The position numbers and the translations under genes are program-made. DNA of 64,000 nucleotides from NCBI RefSeq assembly GCF_014170335.1, contig NZ_LZZS01000034.1, positions 1-64,000 of the forward strand, written 5' to 3'. Source of the stretch: Achromobacter sp. UMC46. Lineage in GTDB: Bacteria; Pseudomonadota; Gammaproteobacteria; Burkholderiales; Burkholderiaceae_B. The notes below the pieces were generated by a model, which saw nothing but the letters and a program-made list of their open reading frames with translations, ran no database searches and was not told the DNA's origin. Below are positions 44,864-54,221 of the stretch, piece by piece (position 1 is the first letter of the stretch; each line of letters opens with the position of its first letter).

Positions 44864-45987
44864 GACGCCAGCACCGTCGCGCTGTCGGCGTCCCAGCTGA
44901 CGAAGATCTCTTCGTCGATCCCTGGGGCATCCATCTGGGCCAGCAGCAGGCTGGGCACGCTGGCCTCGACTGTCTTGCCGGAATCCAGACGGATCTGATA
45001 GAGCGCGTAGCTGCCCATCCAGGCCATGTGGCTGACCATGCCGTGGGCCCAGTTGTATTCGCCCGCGGGCTGTTCGCGCGACACCACCAGGCGCTCGGGC
45101 CGGATGGACACGTGCACTTCCATGCCCAGCGGTTCAGAGACGCCGTGGTTCACGAACAGCGGCCGCGTCAGCTCGGGGCATTCGATCGCCACGTGGTCGG
45201 GTTCATCGACCACGATGACGCCGGTGAACATGTTGGTCGACCCGATGAAGCTGGCCACGAAGCGCGAATTCGGGAACGCGTAGACGTCCTGCGGCGTGCC
45301 GCACTGGACGATCTGCCCTTCGGTCATGACCGCCAGGCGATGCGCCATGGTCATGGCCTCTTCCTGGTCGTGGGTGACCATGATGCAGGTCACGCCGACC
45401 TGCTCCAGGATCTTCACGAGTTCGATCTGCGTCTTCTGGCGGATCTGCTTGTCCAGCGCCGACATGGGCTCGTCCAGCAGCAGCAGCTTGGGCCGCTTGA
45501 CCAGGCTGCGCGCCAGGGCCACGCGCTGCTGCTGGCCGCCCGACAGCTGGTTCGGCTTGCGGCGCGAATAGCCCGCCATCTGGACGAGGTCCAGGGCTTC
45601 GAACACGCGGTCGTGGATTTCCGCGCGGTCCACGCCTTCCTGCTTCAGGCCGAAAGCGACGTTGGCTTCGACCGTCATATGCGGGAACAGCGCATAGGAC
45701 TGGAACATCATGTTCACGGGGCGCCGGTACGGCGGCACGCTGGTGATGTCTTCGCCGTCCAGCAGGATCTGCCCGGACGTCGCTTCCTCGAAACCCGCCA
45801 GCATGCGCAGCAAGGTGGACTTGCCGCTGCCGGAGCTTCCCAGCAGCGCGAAGATCTCGTTGCGCTTGACGGACAGGTTGACGGAACGCACGGCGACCAC
45901 ATCGCCAAAAATCTTGACCACATCGGAGACCCGGACGAACTCGTCCGGGTCGACCGCATGCGGCGCCGAGTAACGGCTATCGCTCAT
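44860..45987 (-). CDS. potG: Putrescine/polyamine ABC transporter ATP-binding protein PotG
   Basis: The 375-residue ATPase has Walker A GSSGSGKS (about 50-57), signature LSGGQQQR and Walker B LLLDEPMSALD. A C-terminal TOBE regulatory domain covers about 290-375. It drives import with PotH/PotI. It starts 6 bp after the potF stop codon. Confidence 0.93.
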   Translation of the reverse strand: MSDSRYSAPHAVDPDEFVRVSDVVKIFGDVVAVRSVNLSVKRNEIFALLGSSGSGKSTLLRMLAGFEEATSGQILLDGEDITSVPPYRRPVNMMFQSYALFPHMTVEANVAFGLKQEGVDRAEIHDRVFEALDLVQMAGYSRRKPNQLSGGQQQRVALARSLVKRPKLLLLDEPMSALDKQIRQKTQIELVKILEQVGVTCIMVTHDQEEAMTMAHRLAVMTEGQIVQCGTPQDVYAFPNSRFVASFIGSTNMFTGVIVVDEPDHVAIECPELTRPLFVNHGVSEPLGMEVHVSIRPERLVVSREQPAGEYNWAHGMVSHMAWMGSYALYQIRLDSGKTVEASVPSLLLAQMDAPGIDEEIFVSWDADSATVLAS

Positions 45988-45993
45988 GATGAC

Positions 45994-47097
45994 TTATCTT
46001 CCAGACTTCAGCTCGGACCACATCCGGTTTTGCAGGCGTTGCACGTTCAAGGGCAGTGCCTTGATCACGTACAGGGTCTTCGCGACTTCGGCCGGCGGGT
46101 AGATCATGGGGTTCTCGGCCACGTCTTTCACCACGTACTGCCGCGCCTCTTTGTTGGCATTCGGGTAGAACATGGTGTTGGTGATGGCCGCATGGACCTT
46201 GGGCGTTTCGATGTAGTTGATGAACGCCAGCGCCTCTTCGGGATGCGGGGCATCCTTGGGGATGACCATCAGGTCGAACCACGCGGGCGCGCCGCCCTTC
46301 GGGATGAAGTAGTTCACTTCATACGTCTTCTTGGCTTCCTGCGCGCGCTTCTTGGCGATCATGACGTCGCCCGAAAACCCGTAGACCATGCAGAGGTCGC
46401 CCACGGCCAGTTCGTCGATATAGCCCGACGAGCTGAACTGGCGGATGTACGGACGGATCTGCTTGAGCACGTCCAGCGCGGCCTTGTAGTCGTCCGTATT
46501 GGTGCTGTTGGGATCCTTGCCCAGGTACTTCAGCACCGCCGGGAACACCTGCGCGGCCTCGTCCAGCATCGAGATGCCGCACTCTTTCAGCTTGGCGGCG
46601 TTCTCGGGCTTGAAGATCATGTCCCAGTTGGCCAGGTCGACGTTGTCGCCCATGATCTGCTTGACCTTGGTGACGTTGTAGCCCAGGCCATTCGTGCCGT
46701 AGCCCCAGGGGATCGCGTGCTCGTTGCCGGGATCGACGGTCGCCACCAGCGCCATCACTTCCGGGTCCAGGTACTTCCAGTTCGGGATTTTGGACTTGTC
46801 CAGCTTCTGGAACAGGCCCGCCTCGATCTGGCGCGAGGCGTAATGGGTGGACGGGACAACGACGTCGTAGCCCGACTTGCCGGCAAGCAGCTTGGCTTGC
46901 AGCGTGTCGTTGCTGTCGTAGACGTCATAGCGGACCTTGATGCCGGTTTCCTTTTCGAAACCCGGAATCGTGTCCGGGGCCGTGTATTCGGCCCAGTTGT
47001 AGACGTTGACGACCTTGTTCTGCGCGACCGCCGACGATGCCGATGCCGCGACCAACACCGCGCCTAGCGCCCAGCGCATTCCCGCCCTTAGTTCCAT
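45994..47097 (-). CDS. potF: Putrescine/polyamine-binding periplasmic protein PotF
   Basis: The 367-residue periplasmic binding protein has a signal peptide (MELRAGMRWALG..., cleavage probably after AVAQ). The mature part has the PotF/SpuE motifs VYNWAEYTAPDTIPGFEKE and WGYGTNGLGYN. The start at 47097 has AAGGGGG about seven bases upstream. An earlier in-frame ATG at 47223 has no signal and no site. It is the first gene of the operon. Confidence 0.92.
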   Translation of the reverse strand: MELRAGMRWALGAVLVAASASSAVAQNKVVNVYNWAEYTAPDTIPGFEKETGIKVRYDVYDSNDTLQAKLLAGKSGYDVVVPSTHYASRQIEAGLFQKLDKSKIPNWKYLDPEVMALVATVDPGNEHAIPWGYGTNGLGYNVTKVKQIMGDNVDLANWDMIFKPENAAKLKECGISMLDEAAQVFPAVLKYLGKDPNSTNTDDYKAALDVLKQIRPYIRQFSSSGYIDELAVGDLCMVYGFSGDVMIAKKRAQEAKKTYEVNYFIPKGGAPAWFDLMVIPKDAPHPEEALAFINYIETPKVHAAITNTMFYPNANKEARQYVVKDVAENPMIYPPAEVAKTLYVIKALPLNVQRLQNRMWSELKSGR

Positions 47098-47242
47098 TAC
47101 GTGCCCCCTTAGCCGTATGCCGTGTATGTCAGGACTACCAAAAGGCGAAATCATAAAGCCTTTTAGCGGTCGCCCGCCCAACTTTGGGAGAGACTCGACG
47201 CAATTAGGGCCCGATGACGGCAAATGGGCGCCTGCACGCGGA

Positions 47243-47974
47243 TCAGGGCTGGACGCCGACGCCCCAGGCCGTCCAGTAGCTGTCGCGCAGCTTCATCCAG
47301 AAGCGGTCGCCCTCTTCCCCCGCCACCTTGACCAGCGACCGGCGCAGCCTGTCCAGGTTGCCTTGGCGCTGCCGCTCCGACAACCCGCCCTGGGTGCCCC
47401 GGTCGAAATCGATCAGCCAGACCTGCCCGTCGCCGCCGATCAGGATGTTGAAGGCGTTCAGGTCCGCATGCCAGACGCCCGCGCGGTGCATGCGCACAAT
47501 GGCGTGCGCCACCGCGCCCCAGATCGGGTCTGCCAGCGCGTGGGCCAAGGGCCGCACGCCAGGGATCCGTTCGACCACGATGGCCGCGCGGTAGATGGGC
47601 CCCTGGCGCCAGTAGGCGGCGGCCAGCGGCGCAGGCACGGCCAGCCCCTGGGCGCGCATGGCGGCCAGCAGCCGGTATTCGCGGAAGCTGCGGGTACGGT
47701 CTTCGCCGTTCCAGAGATAGGCGTCGCGGCTGACGCGGGCGATCATGCCGCCGCGGCGATAGCGGCGCAGCACGCCCTGCCAGCCCTGCCCCTGCACGAA
47801 CCAGGCCGCCTGGCGGCCGCCGGCGTCCACGGGACGGGCCCGGTCGCCATAGTGCGCGGGGTTGAAGATTTCCGGGCCGGATCCGGCCAGGCGGGACGCG
47901 TCGCTGAGCATGGCGCCGGCAAGCGGGCCGGGCCAGGCCTGGCGCTGGGCGCCTCCCAGGTCGTCAGCCTTCAC
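47243..47974 (-). CDS. kdkA: 3-deoxy-D-manno-octulosonic acid kinase (Kdo kinase)
   Basis: KdkA phosphorylates Kdo at position 4 in the lipopolysaccharide inner core of species with a single Kdo. The protein of about 243 residues has the kinase-like motifs LRRYRRGG, HADLNAFNILI (catalytic loop) and LIDFDRG (metal-binding). This fits the window's other lipopolysaccharide genes. The start is uncertain. GTG at 47974 overlaps the end of the haemoglobin gene. ATG at 48001 and ATG at 47911 are alternatives, and none has a good ribosome site. Confidence 0.87.
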   Translation of the reverse strand: MKADDLGGAQRQAWPGPLAGAMLSDASRLAGSGPEIFNPAHYGDRARPVDAGGRQAAWFVQGQGWQGVLRRYRRGGMIARVSRDAYLWNGEDRTRSFREYRLLAAMRAQGLAVPAPLAAAYWRQGPIYRAAIVVERIPGVRPLAHALADPIWGAVAHAIVRMHRAGVWHADLNAFNILIGGDGQVWLIDFDRGTQGGLSERQRQGNLDRLRRSLVKVAGEEGDRFWMKLRDSYWTAWGVGVQP

Positions 47975-48386
47975 GGTTGCGCATCCAGTCGGCCACGCCA
48001 TAGAACGATTCCAGCAGTCGCTCCACCAGCGGCGGGGCGATGCCCTGGTCTTCCATGGCGCGCCCGATGCAGGTCACCCACTGGTCGCGCTCGACCTCGC
48101 CGATCGAGAACGGCAAATGGCGGGCGCGCAGGCGCGGATGGCCGAAGCGTTCGATGTAGTGGTCGGGGCCGCCGAAGTAGCCGCACAGGAACCAGAACAG
48201 CTTGTCGCGCGCCTGGTCCAGGCTGGGCCCGTGGGCGGCGCGGAGCTCCTTCAGGTCGGGCTCCATGTCCATCAGGTCATAAAAACGGTCGACCAGCGCT
48301 CGCACGCCGGGCTCGCCGCCAAGAAGGTCAAAAACGCTGCGGGTATTTTCCACGGGTTCAGTAATGGTTTGGACGCGGGACGTCAT
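47964..48386 (-). CDS. Truncated haemoglobin, group II
   Basis: A 140-residue haem protein of the trHbO type. It has a B-helix tyrosine in DRFYDLMD and the proximal His in PRLRARHLPFSIG. The group II tryptophan is in DQWVTCI. Such globins bind O2 or NO and are linked to stress tolerance. The ATG at 48386 shares one base with the stop of the upstream permease (TGATG), so the two are coupled. Electron partner not visible. Confidence 0.9.
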   Translation of the reverse strand: MTSRVQTITEPVENTRSVFDLLGGEPGVRALVDRFYDLMDMEPDLKELRAAHGPSLDQARDKLFWFLCGYFGGPDHYIERFGHPRLRARHLPFSIGEVERDQWVTCIGRAMEDQGIAPPLVERLLESFYGVADWMRNREG

Positions 48387-50917
48387 CAGGTTTCTCGAAG
48401 GGTGACCAGGGGCGGCGTGCGCAACACGCCGCGCAGGGCAAGGGCGCCGCCCGCCCAGGCGCCCAGCATGCCGGCGCCGATGCCCGCCAGCCACGGCCAG
48501 AGGCTGAGGGTAATGGTGAAATCGAACACCTGGGTTGATAAAACCCATGCGATCGCGGTGGCGCCGGCGGCCGCCAGCAAGCCGGCCAGACCGCCCACGG
48601 CCCAAAGCTCGATACGCTGGGAGCGCGCCAGCTGGCTGCGCGTGGCGCCCAGCGCCCGCAGCACCGCGGCTTCGCGCATGCGCTCGTCGCGGGTGGCCGT
48701 TAACGCCGCCGACAGCACCAGCACGCCGGCCGCCAGGGTGAACAGGAACAGCAGCTGGACCGCCTTGCCCACCTCGTTCAGCACGGACTGCAATTGCTGC
48801 AGGATGGCGCCCACGTCGAACACGGTCAGGTTCGGGAACTCGCGCACCAGCGCGGGCAGCACCGCCGCCTTTTCAGGCGGCAGATAGAAGGAAGTGATCC
48901 AGCTTTGAGGCATGTCGGCAAGCGCGGCCGGGGTCAGGATGGCGAAAAAATTGACGCGCATCGTATCCCAATCCACGCGCCGGGTGCTGGACACGGCCGC
49001 CTCGACCTGCTGGCCGGCCACGTCGAACGTCATCTTGTCGCCCAGCTTCAGGCCCAGCGTCTTGGCCAGCCCCGACTCCAGCGACACCTCGGACGAGCCG
49101 GGCGCCAGCCAGCGGCCCTGCTCGATCTTGTTGGATGAGGGCATCTCGTCGCCGTAGGACAGGTTGAACTCGCGGTCCACCAGCCGCTTGGCGCGGGGTT
49201 CTTCGTAGTCGTCCGGCCCCACCGGCTTGCCGTTGATGGCGATCAGCCGCCCGCGCACCATCGGCGACAGCGCGATGCGGCCCAGGCCCTCGCGGGTCAG
49301 CGCATCGGTCACGGCCTGGCGCTGGTCCGGCTGCACGTTGATCAGGAAACGGTTGGGCGCATCCGGCGGCATGGTGCGCTGCCAGCCATCGATCAGGTCG
49401 GTGCGCGTCATGGTCAGCAGCAGCAGCGCCATCAGCCCCACCGCCAGCGCGCAGACCTGCGTGATCGTGGCGGCGCGCCGGCGCACCACCCCGGCCAGCG
49501 CGAAACGCAGCGCGGGCAGCCCCGCGGCCAGCCCGCGCACGCGCGCCAGGCCCAGGATGCACAGCCACGCCACCAGCGCGAACACGGCGAAGGCGCCCAG
49601 AAAGCCCCCCGCCACCACGCCGCCCAGCTTGGCGTCGCCCGCGAACCACCAGATCAGCAGGGCAAACCCCGTGGCGCCCAGCGCGTAGCCGAAGGCGCTG
49701 CGGGCGCTGATCGTGTCGGCGTCGCGCCGCAGCACCCGGGCCGGCGGCACATGGCGCAGCTGCGCCAGCGCGGGCAAGGCGAAGCCCAGCAGCAACAACA
49801 GGCCCGTCAGCACGCCCTGCAGCGCAGGAATGGCCGAGGGCGCGGGCAACTGGGTATCGATCAGCGAGCCCAGCAGCATCACCAGCACCTGGTGCACCGC
49901 GTAGCCCAGCAGGCAGCCGGCGGCGGAAGAGAACAGGCCGACCAGCGTGAACTCCAGCGTCAGCATCCGCGACACCTGCGACTGCACGGCGCCCAGGCAG
50001 CGCATGACGGCGATGCCGTCGCGGTGCCGGGTCATGTAGCGGCCCGCGGCCAGCGCCACCGCCACCGCTGAGATCAGCACGGCCAGCAGGGCCACCAGCG
50101 ACAGGAAGCGCTGCGCGCGGTCCAGGGTGCGGCGCACCTCCGGCCGGCCGGACTCCAGCGTGGCGACCTTCTGGCCGCGCTTCAGGTTCTGGTTGAGCCA
50201 GGCCGAATAGCCGGCCACGGCGTCAGGCTGGCCGGCCACCAGCATGGCGTAGCCGATGCGGCTGCCCGGCGCGATCAGGCCGGTGGCCGGCAGGTCGCTG
50301 GCGCGCAGCAGCACGCGCGGCGCCACGTTGACGAACTGCATGCCGCGGTCCGGCTCGTAGGTGATCACGCGGTCGATGCGCAGATGGGCATCGCCCACGT
50401 TCAGCGTCCCGCCCACTTTCAGGTTCAAGAGCGACAGCAGTTGGGCGTCCACCCAGACGGCGCCCTCGGGCGGGATGTCGCGGGTGGGCGCGTCCGGCGC
50501 GAACGGGGCGTCGGCCACGCGCAGGGCCCCGCGCAGCGGATAGCCGGGCTCGACGGCCTTCAGCGCCGCCAGTTGCGCGCCGTCGCCGGCCCCGACCATG
50601 GACGGGAACTGCCAGGTGCTGGACAGCGCCAGGCCGCGTTCCCGCGCCTGATCCAGGAACGCGGCGGGCACCGGCTCATCGGCGTCCAGCACCAGGTCGG
50701 CGCCCAGCATCTGCCCGGCGTCGCGCTCCAGCGCCCGCCCGACGCGGTCCGCCAGGAAGCCGACGCTGGTGACGGCAGCCACCGCCACGACCAGAGCCAG
50801 CACTAACAAGCGCAGTTCGCCCGCACGGGCGTCGCGCATCATCATCCTGGCGCCCAGACGCAGGGTGGACCAGAAACCGGGGCGCTTGGCCTGTGACATA
50901 TCAGGGAAATCCATCAT
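48386..50917 (-). CDS. FtsX-type ABC transporter permease (YbbP-like)
   Basis: The inner-membrane protein of ~843 residues has two FtsX-like four-helix units, each preceded by a large extracytoplasmic MacB-like domain. Hydrophobic clusters lie at about 37-60, 265-480 and 715-840. It resembles YbbP, which pairs with the ATPase YbbA, usually encoded next to it along with the lipase TesA. Neither is present here, so its ATPase must be elsewhere. Start ATG at 50917 or the internal ATG at 50899; no clear ribosome site distinguishes them. It heads an operon with the truncated haemoglobin and kdkA. Confidence 0.87.
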   Translation of the reverse strand: MMDFPDMSQAKRPGFWSTLRLGARMMMRDARAGELRLLVLALVVAVAAVTSVGFLADRVGRALERDAGQMLGADLVLDADEPVPAAFLDQARERGLALSSTWQFPSMVGAGDGAQLAALKAVEPGYPLRGALRVADAPFAPDAPTRDIPPEGAVWVDAQLLSLLNLKVGGTLNVGDAHLRIDRVITYEPDRGMQFVNVAPRVLLRASDLPATGLIAPGSRIGYAMLVAGQPDAVAGYSAWLNQNLKRGQKVATLESGRPEVRRTLDRAQRFLSLVALLAVLISAVAVALAAGRYMTRHRDGIAVMRCLGAVQSQVSRMLTLEFTLVGLFSSAAGCLLGYAVHQVLVMLLGSLIDTQLPAPSAIPALQGVLTGLLLLLGFALPALAQLRHVPPARVLRRDADTISARSAFGYALGATGFALLIWWFAGDAKLGGVVAGGFLGAFAVFALVAWLCILGLARVRGLAAGLPALRFALAGVVRRRAATITQVCALAVGLMALLLLTMTRTDLIDGWQRTMPPDAPNRFLINVQPDQRQAVTDALTREGLGRIALSPMVRGRLIAINGKPVGPDDYEEPRAKRLVDREFNLSYGDEMPSSNKIEQGRWLAPGSSEVSLESGLAKTLGLKLGDKMTFDVAGQQVEAAVSSTRRVDWDTMRVNFFAILTPAALADMPQSWITSFYLPPEKAAVLPALVREFPNLTVFDVGAILQQLQSVLNEVGKAVQLLFLFTLAAGVLVLSAALTATRDERMREAAVLRALGATRSQLARSQRIELWAVGGLAGLLAAAGATAIAWVLSTQVFDFTITLSLWPWLAGIGAGMLGAWAGGALALRGVLRTPPLVTLRET

Positions 50918-51019
50918 TCATCAATGTTAACTAACCGCCTATAAGGCGTCCGAATCCCGATATCATCCCGGGGCGGGAGGCGAAGCCGCCCATAAAGATA
51001 CCTAATACCGGAGAAGACA

Positions 51020-51994
51020 ATGCGTAAATCCTGGCTTGCGGCCACGATTCTGGCCGCCTGCGCGGCCACCACCTCCCTGCCCACGGCAGCCCAGACCACC
51101 CTGAAGATGGCCTACGCCCTGTCGACGTCGTCGCACTACGGCGCGGGCGCCGACGCCATGGCCAAGTCCATCGAGGCCTCGACCAACGGCAAGTACAAAG
51201 TACAGCAATTCGCCAACAGCGCGCTGGGCGGCGAGCGCGAAGTCATCGAAGGCCTGCAGATCGGCACCATCGACCTGGCCATCGTTTCGACAGGCGCTAC
51301 CCTCAATTTTGTTCCCGAGACTGGGGTTTTCGATATTCCCTTCCTGCTGCGCGACCTGCAGCACGCCCGCACGGTGCTCGACAGCAAGATCGGCCAGGAC
51401 ATGCTGGCCAAGTTCCCCAGCCGCGGCATCATCGCGCTGGCATGGGGCGAACAGGGCTTCCGCCACCTGACCAACAACGTGCGCCCGGTCAAGACCCCGG
51501 CTGACGCCAAGGGCCTGAAGATCCGCACCACGGAAAACCCCATCCACATCACGGCTTTCCGCCAGATCGGCATCCTGCCCACGCCCATGGCCTGGCCCGA
51601 AGTAGCCACCGCCCTGCAGCAAGGCACCATCGACGGCCAGGAAAACCCGCTGTCGGTGATCACGTCGGCCAAGCTGTCGCAGATGCAGAAGTACCTGTCC
51701 CTGACCGGCCACGTCTATGGCCCCGCCCTGGTTCTGATGTCGGCCAACGTCTATGACGGCCTGTCGGCCGCCGACAAGGCCAACTTCGACAAGGCAGGCA
51801 AGGACTCCGCGCTGGCCATGCGCGCCTATGTGGACAACATCGAGAAGACGGGCGTCGAGCAGCTGAAGAAGGAAGGCATGCAGGTGTCCGAGGTAGATCG
51901 CGCCGCGTTCGCGGCCGCCGTCGAACCCGCCTACCCCGAGTACTACAAGAAGTTCGACAAGAAGCTGATCGACTCGATCCGCGACACCAAGTAA
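51020..51994 (+). CDS. dctP: TRAP transporter substrate-binding protein (DctP family)
   Basis: The 324-residue periplasmic receptor of a TRAP transporter binds organic acids or related anions and delivers them to DctQM. The signal peptide is MRKSWLAATILAACAATTS, with cleavage near AAQ (about 25). The mature part has the DctP motifs GGEREVIEGLQIGTIDLAI, RTTENPIH (containing the substrate-carboxylate arginine region) and GTIDGQENPL. A ribosome site GGAGAAG precedes the ATG. It is the first gene of dctPQM. The substrate is unknown, with C4-dicarboxylates only one option. Confidence 0.92.
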   Translation: MRKSWLAATILAACAATTSLPTAAQTTLKMAYALSTSSHYGAGADAMAKSIEASTNGKYKVQQFANSALGGEREVIEGLQIGTIDLAIVSTGATLNFVPETGVFDIPFLLRDLQHARTVLDSKIGQDMLAKFPSRGIIALAWGEQGFRHLTNNVRPVKTPADAKGLKIRTTENPIHITAFRQIGILPTPMAWPEVATALQQGTIDGQENPLSVITSAKLSQMQKYLSLTGHVYGPALVLMSANVYDGLSAADKANFDKAGKDSALAMRAYVDNIEKTGVEQLKKEGMQVSEVDRAAFAAAVEPAYPEYYKKFDKKLIDSIRDTK

Positions 51995-52020
51995 GCCGGG
52001 CCACCGCCCCGGTTCGGCCC

Positions 52021-52046
52021 AGCGGCGGGATCGATATCCCGCCGCT
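52021..52046 (+). other. Intergenic hairpin between dctP and dctQ
   Basis: AGCGGCGGGAT (52021-52031) pairs perfectly with ATCCCGCCGCT (52036-52046) around CGAT. No T-run follows. Such hairpins after binding-protein genes often stabilise the upstream message and raise the yield of the binding protein over the membrane parts. Confidence 0.75.
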
Positions 52047-52090
52047 TGCCGTCCCCCTGCCTTATACGCCCATCGCTACCGGGATTCATC

Positions 52091-52591
52091 ATGCGTTTGC
52101 TCTGCGCTTTCGACCGCGGCCTGTTCAAGCTGGTCTCGGTCTTTGCCCAACTCCTGCTGGTGGCCGCCGCCGCAGCCGCCTTCTATCAGGTCATTGCCCG
52201 CTTCGTGCTGCATTCGCCCGCCGACTGGAGCGAGGTGCTGACGCGCGCCCTGCTGATCTGGACCGTTCTGCTGGGCGTGGCCCTGGCCTTCCGCCACGGC
52301 GCCATGATCAGCGTGGAATTGCTGCGCAACCTGCTGGGCGGCACGAAACGTCGCGTGCTTGAAGCCATCATCGGCCTGATCTGCGCCACCTTCCTGGGAT
52401 TCCTGGCCTGGATCGGCGGCAACATGACCTACCGCGTGCGCTTCCAGACCGTGCCCAGCCTGGACATCTCGATTTCCTGGATCTACCTGGCGATTCCCGT
52501 GGGCGCCACGCTGGCCGCCATCGCCGTGCTGGCCCGCTGGTGCGCGGGCGAAGAAGAAGACGTGCCCGTGCGCAACGACGCGCAAGGCTAA
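52091..52591 (+). CDS. dctQ: TRAP transporter small permease (DctQ family)
   Basis: This 166-residue inner-membrane protein has four hydrophobic helices (about 15-35, 50-70, 87-108, 125-148) and the DctQ segment WSEVLTRALLIWTVLLG. The ATG at 52091 begins MRLLCAF. A longer frame from 52046 overlaps the hairpin. The acidic C-terminal tail (EEEDVPVRN) is cytoplasmic. Confidence 0.9.
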   Translation: MRLLCAFDRGLFKLVSVFAQLLLVAAAAAAFYQVIARFVLHSPADWSEVLTRALLIWTVLLGVALAFRHGAMISVELLRNLLGGTKRRVLEAIIGLICATFLGFLAWIGGNMTYRVRFQTVPSLDISISWIYLAIPVGATLAAIAVLARWCAGEEEDVPVRNDAQG

Positions 52592-52627
52592 GCCGCCCCC
52601 TATCGAACCTGAGCAGCAGATATCGCC

Positions 52628-53905
52628 ATGTCCCAAATAATGATTGTCTCGATGCTGATCTTCTTCGGGCTGTCCGTGCCGGTCGCCGTGTCGATCGGCC
52701 TGGCCAGCCTGGCGGGCGTCGGCACCGCCGGCCTGCCCTGGGTGGTCGTCGCCCAGCAGCTGTTCGCCGCGCTGGACAAGTACCCGCTGGTCGCCATCCC
52801 CTTCTTCATCCTGGCCGGCAACTTGATGGAAGCCGGCGGCATTTCCGAACGCATGGTCGAATTCGCCAAGAGCGTGGTCGGCGGCATCCAGGGCGGCCTG
52901 GCCTGCACCTGCGTGCTGACCTGCATGATCTTCGCGGCGGTCGCCGGCTCCAGCGTAGCCACGACCTTCGCCGTGGGCGCGATCCTGATCCCGGCGATGA
53001 TCCGCCATGGCTACCCCGCCCCGTTCGCCGCGTCGCTGCAGGCCAGCGCGGCGGAGCTGGGCGTGATCATCCCGCCGTCCATCCCGATGATCCTGTACGC
53101 CGTATCCACGGACACGTCGACCGGCGAGCTCTTCATCGCCGGCGTCATGCCCGGCATCCTGATCGGCGTGGCGCTGATGTTCTACGTGTGGTTCTACGCC
53201 AAGCGCAACAACCTGGGCAAGCGCGACGGCGAAGGCCGCCTGCCGCTGTGGCCGGCGTTCAAGAACGCCTGGCTGGCGCTGATGATGCCCGTCATCATCC
53301 TGGGCGGCATCTACGGCGGCGTCTTCACGCCGACGGAGGCGTCGGTGGTGGCGGTGATGTACGCGGTGGTGGTGGGCAAGTTCATCTACCGCCGGCTGAC
53401 GTTCAAGCAGCTGTCGGCGACGCTGCACAAGTCGGTGGTGTCCACGGCGGTGATCATGTTCGTGATCGCGAACGCGGGCGTGTTCAGTTTCCTGCTGAAC
53501 CGCGCAGGCATCCCGGATGCCCTGGGCATGTGGCTGTCGCAGGTCTTCGATACCAAGTTCACGTTCCTGATGGGCGTGAATGCAGCGCTGTTCCTGATCG
53601 GGATGTTCATCGAGACGTCGGCGTCGATCGTGGTGCTGGCGCCGCTGCTGCTGCCGGTGGCGCTGAAGTTCGGGGTGGAGCCGGTGCACTTCGGGATCAT
53701 CATGGTGGTGAACCTGGCGCTGGGGATGATTACGCCGCCGTTCGGGGTGAATCTTTTTGCGGCGTGCGCGGTGGCGAAGTTGCCGTTGGAGCGACTGATC
53801 AGGCCGTTGATCCCCTTTGTCGGGGTGGTGATTGTTTGCTTGATCGTGATTACTTATTGGCCGGGGTTGTCGTTGGGGTTAAGGGATTTGGTTTACGGGA
53901 AGTGA
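52628..53905 (+). CDS. dctM: TRAP transporter large permease (DctM family)
   Basis: The 425-residue integral membrane protein has about 12 hydrophobic segments and the family motifs AAELGVIIPPSIPMILYA and NLALGMITPPFGVNLF. This subunit carries the ion-coupled translocation. It is 36 bp after dctQ. A structured repeat begins 82 bp after its stop codon. Codon usage near the 3' end shifts from mostly C-ending to more G-ending codons. Confidence 0.92.
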   Translation: MSQIMIVSMLIFFGLSVPVAVSIGLASLAGVGTAGLPWVVVAQQLFAALDKYPLVAIPFFILAGNLMEAGGISERMVEFAKSVVGGIQGGLACTCVLTCMIFAAVAGSSVATTFAVGAILIPAMIRHGYPAPFAASLQASAAELGVIIPPSIPMILYAVSTDTSTGELFIAGVMPGILIGVALMFYVWFYAKRNNLGKRDGEGRLPLWPAFKNAWLALMMPVIILGGIYGGVFTPTEASVVAVMYAVVVGKFIYRRLTFKQLSATLHKSVVSTAVIMFVIANAGVFSFLLNRAGIPDALGMWLSQVFDTKFTFLMGVNAALFLIGMFIETSASIVVLAPLLLPVALKFGVEPVHFGIIMVVNLALGMITPPFGVNLFAACAVAKLPLERLIRPLIPFVGVVIVCLIVITYWPGLSLGLRDLVYGK

Positions 53906-53987
53906 AGTTGGGTTCTTGGGGCGGTCTTTGCTTGGATCGGTCGGGGCAGTGCTTCGTAGGTCCGGGCAGTGCTTCGTAGGTCGCCCA

Positions 53988-54154
53988 TCGGCGGGGGCGC
54001 CATGGCCGCTCGCGCCCACGATTGCGGTCCGGCGCCCAGGCGCCGGACTTGCCTCGGCGGCCCCCCCTTCGTCATCTTCGTCCAGGCCTGCGGCCTTCCC
54101 TTCAGATTCCCTCGGGCGCATCGAGGTTGCTCGCAGCCATGGCGCCCCCGCCGA
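53988..54154 (+). repeat. Structured repeat element, copy 3 (subtype II)
   Basis: Bounded by a perfect 19-bp inverted repeat TCGGCGGGGGCGCCATGGC (53988-54006) and its complement at 54136-54154. Core in order: CACGATTGCGGT, hairpin GTCCGGCGC/GCGCCGGAC (54027-54048), CGTCATCTTCGT, hairpin AGGCC/GGCCT (54084-54096), CCTTCAGATTCCCTCGGGC. It is downstream of dctM in the direction of its transcription. A tail with TCGTCTTGGCTTGGT follows, as beside copy 2. Confidence 0.85.
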
Positions 54155-54221
54155 CGGGCTGCCGTCGTCTTGGCTTGGTCCGCTGCTAGGGGTGGGATGA
54201 CTGACGAGTGCTGCGGGGCCC

